A stretch of 9,368 bases of DNA, taken from JASFHF01 sp050123375. Lineage in GTDB: Bacteria > Pseudomonadota > Gammaproteobacteria > UBA12402. The first letter of the stretch is position 1. Each line of letters begins with the position of its first letter. Positions 5,200-9,368 of this stretch are shown piece by piece. Below the pieces are notes generated by a model. It worked only from the letters and a program-made list of their open reading frames with translations, did no database searches and had not been told where the DNA came from. The translations under genes and the position numbers were made by a program. The stretch lies in assembly GCA_050123375.1 (NCBI GenBank), contig JASFHF010000051.1, forward strand, positions 1-9,368, read 5' to 3'.

Positions 5200-8091
5200 C
5201 TATTTTCTATGTTTTTGAATATGATATTTGTTTCCTGGTTTAAGAACTTTATGTTTAAATCGCGGTGTTGTAGTAGACACCGCCGTGATGCTCTCGATAA
5301 TGGGGAGAACATAGATAGAGTATACAATATCATTCGTTCCAGTTTGTCCTCCGGATGTCAATGCACTCCAGGCAGAACCATTCCATTTGGCGATATTATT
5401 AGCAGTAATTTCTCCGGCAGTAGCAAAGACTCCTCCCGCATATACATCTCCGGCATTATCATTAGTTAAAGCATTTACAGATGGATTAAGACCACCACCT
5501 ACTCCGGTTTGTCCTCCGGATACCAACGCGCTCCAGGTGGAGGTAGAATCATCCCATTTGGCGATCCTATTTACCGGCATTCCTACGGCAGTAGTGAATT
5601 GTCCTCCCACAAATAAATTTCCGGAATTATCAATAGTTAGAGCGTATACATGATAATTTGTTCCAGTTGCTCCTCCAGATGCCAACGCACTCCAGGCAGA
5701 ACCATCCCATTTGGCAATCCTATTGACAGTAATTCCTCCAGCATCAATAAATCTTCCACCCGCATATACATTTCCGGAACTATCATTAATTATAGCGTAT
5801 ACATAACCTAAACCACCACTTACTCCAGTTTGTCCTCCGGATTCTAATGCACCCCAGGCATAACCATTCCATTTGGCGATATAATTTACTGTCATTCCTC
5901 CGGCAGTAGTGAAGTCCCCTCCCGCATATAAATCTCCAGAACTATAATTTAAAGCACGTACATAATAAATATCTACTCCAGTTTGGCTTCCAGATGCCAA
6001 TGCACTCCAGGCAGTGCCATCCCATTTGGCAATATAATTTACTGTCATTCCTCCGGCAGTAGTAAAACTTCCTCCCACATATAAATTTCCGGAAGTATCA
6101 TTAGTTAAAGCAGATACAGTATTTTCCACCCCGGTCTGACTTCCTGACGTCAATGCGCTCCAAGCAGAACCATTCCATTTAGCGATATAATTTACCGGCA
6201 TTCCTCCGGCAGTAGTAAAATTCCCTCCCGCATATAAATTTCCGGAACTATCATTAGTTAAAGCAAGCACAAAATTATCTATTCCAGTTTGCGCTCCAGA
6301 TGCCAATGCACTCCAGGAGGATCCATCCCATTTGGCGATCCTATTGGCAGTAATGTCTCCGGCATCAGTAAAATTTCCTCCAACAAACAGGCTTTTACTG
6401 TAAGCAACCGTGAATACATGAGAAAAAGCATCATTTATTATATGATGATTATTTTTACCAGTTGTACTGACAGGATAATTCCCGTCCACAGTCACATCAA
6501 CATCAGCGGTTTCTACAGCTTGATCCGCATCTAATGCTTTTAGCCAAATCAGACAATCGCTGCTGGCTGGTATATCCTGATCTAACACACAAGTTGATTC
6601 ATGAGTACAGCTCGTATCCCCATTTGCACAAAAATGAATTTTAGTAGGCACACTTGAAGTAACGTCAGTAATTCTTCCGACCGGATTAGTAAGAGAAGTA
6701 TTTCTAACTTTTAAGGCACGATAACCAAGATTTATATTGTCAGCATCCGTATCAATTTCAACTACCAAGCCACCTATAATGGTAACATTGGAATTATAAG
6801 TATCAATATTGTCTCCGGTGGTATTTAAAATAGTGTTATCACCTATATTTGCTCCGGAAGTGTTGAATGTAATGGTACAACTGTTAGTTGGAGTTAATGG
6901 CGTACTGGTACAATCAGAGTAATCCGGGGTAACCCCAGTAAGTGAAGCTGCAAGGTTAAAATCCGCATTTTGCCAGGTGAAATTGCCGTTGTTAGTTACT
7001 GTAAAATCTTGACCACTCTGATCTGCCTCCAGGTCTATGGTATCGCTGATACTCAGGGTAGTGTTGTTAACCACAACTGTAGGAGCAGGGGTAACAGTTC
7101 TGGTGGTATTATAAGTAACAGTGGCAGTACCGGAACCATAAGAAGTCTGCACTGCAGTTAATGGTACATTACAGGTACTGCTGGCAGCTAGTGGTTGGCA
7201 ATCACTAATTGAGCCTACGGTTACATTATTGATGCCGGAACTTAGTGTTACACTGTTCACCGTAACATCGCTGCTGGAATTATTAGTAAGAGTTAAATTT
7301 TGTGCGCCGGGAGAACTGAAAGTTACTGTAGAACCAGTGACTTCACCTTGAATATCTACATTGATATTTGCAGTTTGGGTATTAGCGCCTTGCACTGTAG
7401 CAGGCTGCGGAAAAGGATCAATTGCCGCGCCAGTCTTTGCAGTTAGGCTGATAGTACAGGTACCGCCAGCAGCGATACTATCACAGCCAGTACGGGTTTT
7501 AGTCTCAACTTCACTTTCAATATCGCTCGGCAGAGTAATATCAACATTATTAGCGGCAGTTGTAGTGGAAGTATTAGTTACGGTCAAATCTACTGCTGTA
7601 CCTGGAATTAACACCAATTCACTGCTTGGATTAAGAGTTAAAGTCGGCATATCACCTGAAGAGCTATCTACAATTTGTGTATTTAATCGGTCTCCGCTCG
7701 TCGGTTGTGAACAATAAGCTTGATGTGAAGGAGTGTGACAAACAATAGGCCCGCCTTGTACTGTACCAGCGCTGCTTCTATTAATGTTAAGCTGCAAAGT
7801 ACAACTTGCTCCCTGGGCCAAATTAAATAAAGATGAACATAATCCTGATCCGGTTGTTTGAGTAACTCCGCTAGGTAAACGTACAGCGCCATTTCCTTGC
7901 AAAGCCAATGGACTGGTATTGGTAACTTGATAAGTAGTTATTGCAGTACGATCTTTAACTATTTTAGCTGGCGCTCTTACTATAGGAGTAAGAGTAAATA
8001 CCGGTGTGCCGGCAAAACTTGCTACGGAAAATAAACCAAAGGTTATGGTAAGACAACCAATTACCAGATATTTAATAAAATTTTTAGCCAT
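5200..8091 (-). CDS. Secreted Ig-like / seven-blade propeller protein, array copy 2
   Basis: This 963-residue paralogue is identical to copy 1 over residues 1-553: signal peptide 1-27, Ig-like modules and all cysteine pairs. It differs from D554 onward. Its propeller (about 555-922) also has seven blades, with GG at 571, 622, 673, 724, 778, 829 and 886. The blades differ from copy 1 in sequence and in loop length; only blade 6 has the DDSTST insertion (847-852), and blade 6 has AVG where other blades have AGG. The basic tail is almost the same as copy 1 but stops two residues earlier at TAG because of a three-base difference. The start is supported by GGAG at 8101-8104. It lies 67 bases downstream of copy 3 and 67 upstream of copy 1, so a polycistronic array is possible. 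Location (secreted or surface) and role (binding or adhesion) are inferred from architecture only. Confidence 0.9.
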   Translation of the reverse strand: MAKNFIKYLVIGCLTITFGLFSVASFAGTPVFTLTPIVRAPAKIVKDRTAITTYQVTNTSPLALQGNGAVRLPSGVTQTTGSGLCSSLFNLAQGASCTLQLNINRSSAGTVQGGPIVCHTPSHQAYCSQPTSGDRLNTQIVDSSSGDMPTLTLNPSSELVLIPGTAVDLTVTNTSTTTAANNVDITLPSDIESEVETKTRTGCDSIAAGGTCTISLTAKTGAAIDPFPQPATVQGANTQTANINVDIQGEVTGSTVTFSSPGAQNLTLTNNSSSDVTVNSVTLSSGINNVTVGSISDCQPLAASSTCNVPLTAVQTSYGSGTATVTYNTTRTVTPAPTVVVNNTTLSISDTIDLEADQSGQDFTVTNNGNFTWQNADFNLAASLTGVTPDYSDCTSTPLTPTNSCTITFNTSGANIGDNTILNTTGDNIDTYNSNVTIIGGLVVEIDTDADNINLGYRALKVRNTSLTNPVGRITDVTSSVPTKIHFCANGDTSCTHESTCVLDQDIPASSDCLIWLKALDADQAVETADVDVTVDGNYPVSTTGKNNHHIINDAFSHVFTVAYSKSLFVGGNFTDAGDITANRIAKWDGSSWSALASGAQTGIDNFVLALTNDSSGNLYAGGNFTTAGGMPVNYIAKWNGSAWSALTSGSQTGVENTVSALTNDTSGNLYVGGSFTTAGGMTVNYIAKWDGTAWSALASGSQTGVDIYYVRALNYSSGDLYAGGDFTTAGGMTVNYIAKWNGYAWGALESGGQTGVSGGLGYVYAIINDSSGNVYAGGRFIDAGGITVNRIAKWDGSAWSALASGGATGTNYHVYALTIDNSGNLFVGGQFTTAVGMPVNRIAKWDDSTSTWSALVSGGQTGVGGGLNPSVNALTNDNAGDVYAGGVFATAGEITANNIAKWNGSAWSALTSGGQTGTNDIVYSIYVLPIIESITAVSTTTPRFKHKVLKPGNKYHIQKHRK
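5326..6429 (-). repeat. Seven blade-coding repeats in copy 2
   Basis: This region encodes residues about 555-922 of copy 2 as seven repeats of about 50-57 residues. The GG.F framework and IAKW segment are well kept. The segment after SGGQTG, leading into the next blade, varies in sequence and length. It aligns blade for blade with copy 1, but with insertions or deletions in blades 2, 3, 4, 5 and 6. Confidence 0.85.
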
Positions 8092-8158
8092 TTATTAATT
8101 CTCCTTTTAAACAACATAAGTAAGGTTTGCTAAAATATTGTTGGAATGAATATTTATA
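8092..8158 (-). promoter_or_regulatory. Spacer and leader before copy 2, with ribosome binding site
   Basis: This 67-base gap between copies 3 and 2 is identical to 5133-5199. GGAG at 8101-8104 is nine bases from the ATG of copy 2. No terminator or clear promoter is visible. Confidence 0.65.
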
Positions 8159-9368
8159 CTATTTTCTATGTTTTTGAATATGATATTTGTTTCCTGGTTT
8201 AAGAACTTTATGTTTAAATCGCGGTGTTGTAGTAGACACCGCCGTGATGCTCTCGATAATGGGGAGAACATAGATAGAGTATACAATATCATTCGTTCCA
8301 GTTTGTCCTCCGGATGTCAATGCACTCCAGGCAGAACCATTCCATTTGGCGATATTATTAGCAGTAATTTCTCCGGCAGTAGCAAAGACTCCTCCCGCAT
8401 ATACATCTCCGGCATTATCATTAGTTAAAGCATTTACAGATGGATTAAGACCACCACCTACTCCGGTTTGTCCTCCGGATACCAACGCGCTCCAGGTGGA
8501 GGTAGAATCATCCCATTTGGCGATCCTATTTACCGGCATTCCTACGGCAGTAGTGAATTGTCCTCCCACAAATAAATTTCCGGAATTATCAATAGTTAGA
8601 GCGTATACATGATAATTTGTTCCAGTTGCTCCTCCAGATGCCAACGCACTCCAGGCAGAACCATCCCATTTGGCAATCCTATTGACAGTAATTCCTCCAG
8701 CATCAATAAATCTTCCACCCGCATATACATTTCCGGAACTATCATTAATTATAGCGTATACATAACCTAAACCACCACTTACTCCAGTTTGTCCTCCGGA
8801 TTCTAATGCACCCCAGGCATAACCATTCCATTTGGCGATATAATTTACTGTCATTCCTCCGGCAGTAGTGAAGTCCCCTCCCGCATATAAATCTCCAGAA
8901 CTATAATTTAAAGCACGTACATAATAAATATCTACTCCAGTTTGGCTTCCAGATGCCAATGCACTCCAGGCAGTGCCATCCCATTTGGCAATATAATTTA
9001 CTGTCATTCCTCCGGCAGTAGTAAAACTTCCTCCCACATATAAATTTCCGGAAGTATCATTAGTTAAAGCAGATACAGTATTTTCCACCCCGGTCTGACT
9101 TCCTGACGTCAATGCGCTCCAAGCAGAACCATTCCATTTAGCGATATAATTTACCGGCATTCCTCCGGCAGTAGTAAAATTCCCTCCCGCATATAAATTT
9201 CCGGAACTATCATTAGTTAAAGCAAGCACAAAATTATCTATTCCAGTTTGCGCTCCAGATGCCAATGCACTCCAGGAGGATCCATCCCATTTGGCGATCC
9301 TATTGGCAGTAATGTCTCCGGCATCAGTAAAATTTCCTCCAACAAACAGGCTTTTACTGTAAGCAACC
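8159..9368 (-). CDS. Secreted propeller protein, array copy 3 (3' part only, cut by window edge)
   Basis: The frame is open from the TAG at 8159-8161 to the right edge without a stop and covers the equivalent of residues 562-963 of copy 2: all seven blades and the basic tail. Every visible residue matches copy 2. An in-frame TTG at 9265 is an ordinary Leu inside the WSALASG segment of blade 1, not a start. The signal peptide and Ig-like half should lie beyond the edge. Because the match with copy 2 is perfect and the window ends inside the repeat, this may be a real third gene or an assembly duplicate. If real, it is the most upstream visible member of the array. Confidence 0.8.
   Translation of the reverse strand, partial: VAYSKSLFVGGNFTDAGDITANRIAKWDGSSWSALASGAQTGIDNFVLALTNDSSGNLYAGGNFTTAGGMPVNYIAKWNGSAWSALTSGSQTGVENTVSALTNDTSGNLYVGGSFTTAGGMTVNYIAKWDGTAWSALASGSQTGVDIYYVRALNYSSGDLYAGGDFTTAGGMTVNYIAKWNGYAWGALESGGQTGVSGGLGYVYAIINDSSGNVYAGGRFIDAGGITVNRIAKWDGSAWSALASGGATGTNYHVYALTIDNSGNLFVGGQFTTAVGMPVNRIAKWDDSTSTWSALVSGGQTGVGGGLNPSVNALTNDNAGDVYAGGVFATAGEITANNIAKWNGSAWSALTSGGQTGTNDIVYSIYVLPIIESITAVSTTTPRFKHKVLKPGNKYHIQKHRK

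Larger units (their letters stand above)
3473..9368 (-). repeat. Exact 2959-base tandem repeat, nearly two periods
   Basis: Bases 3473-6409 appear identical to 6432-9368 (2937 bases compared by eye, with no difference seen; translations in several frames agree). One unit comprises the 3' half of one gene (propeller and tail), the 67-base spacer with ribosome binding site, and the first 553 codons of the next gene. The first mismatch is at 3472 versus 6431 (GCT Ala against GAT Asp at codon 554). The right edge cuts the second period 22 bases short. Confidence 0.85.

Noticed and set aside
5148..5333. A 61-codon - strand frame across the spacer (also at 8107-8292).
   Set aside because: It overlaps the 3' end of the upstream gene and the leader, has no recognisable product, and its duplicate is identical only because the DNA is duplicated.
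2367..6429. Regular repeats of about 153 bases could suggest a CRISPR or satellite array.
   Set aside because: The repeats are degenerate, stay in one long open frame and encode a clear blade motif; there are no short identical repeats with unique spacers.
9263..9265. TTG as a start codon for a short version of copy 3 (and TTG at base 2 for pnp).
   Set aside because: Both are internal Leu codons within conserved protein sequence; the frames remain open to the window edges.

Overview
The window looks like chromosomal DNA from an AT-rich gammaproteobacterium. Two housekeeping proteins on the + strand, polynucleotide phosphorylase (PNPase, pnp) and a YajQ-family protein, match the gammaproteobacterial versions closely along their length. 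From memory, the secreted proteins on the - strand resemble cysteine-paired, Ig-like/propeller secreted proteins of Legionella/Coxiella relatives, so Legionellales is a reasonable but unproven guess. The right edge lies inside a long exact repeat, so it may also be a contig end.

Layout. Bases 1-1537 carry the 3' part of pnp: the end of the first RNase PH half, the linker, the second RNase PH domain, KH and S1. A 156-base gap follows, then a complete yajQ gene (1694-2176, 160 aa) with its own ribosome binding site. After a 61-base convergent gap, everything from 2238 to the right edge is - strand and consists of a head-to-tail array of one large secreted-protein gene: copy 1 (2238-5132, 964 aa), copy 2 (5200-8091, 963 aa) and the 3' part of copy 3 (8159 to the edge). 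They are separated by identical 67-base spacers. Transcription runs from right to left, so copy 3 is the upstream gene.

The array proteins have three parts: a signal peptide (residues 1-27), about 520 residues of Ig-like modules rich in Thr/Ser/Asn with regularly placed cysteine pairs, and a C-terminal domain of seven blade-like repeats of about 51 residues (consensus near LYVGGSFTTAGG..VN.IAKW), followed by a short, very basic tail. No membrane anchor, autotransporter barrel or enzyme motif is visible. Secreted or surface-exposed binding proteins are the best inference.

The notable feature is the mosaic pattern. Copies 1 and 2 appear base-for-base identical over the leader and first 553 codons, then diverge abruptly at codon 554, and all their propeller blades differ. 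Copy 3, as far as it is visible, is identical to copy 2, propeller included. The window thus holds almost two exact periods of a 2959-base unit next to one divergent propeller. This could reflect unequal crossing-over, a cassette-like diversification system, or partly an assembly artefact. Each possibility makes a testable prediction, given in the findings.
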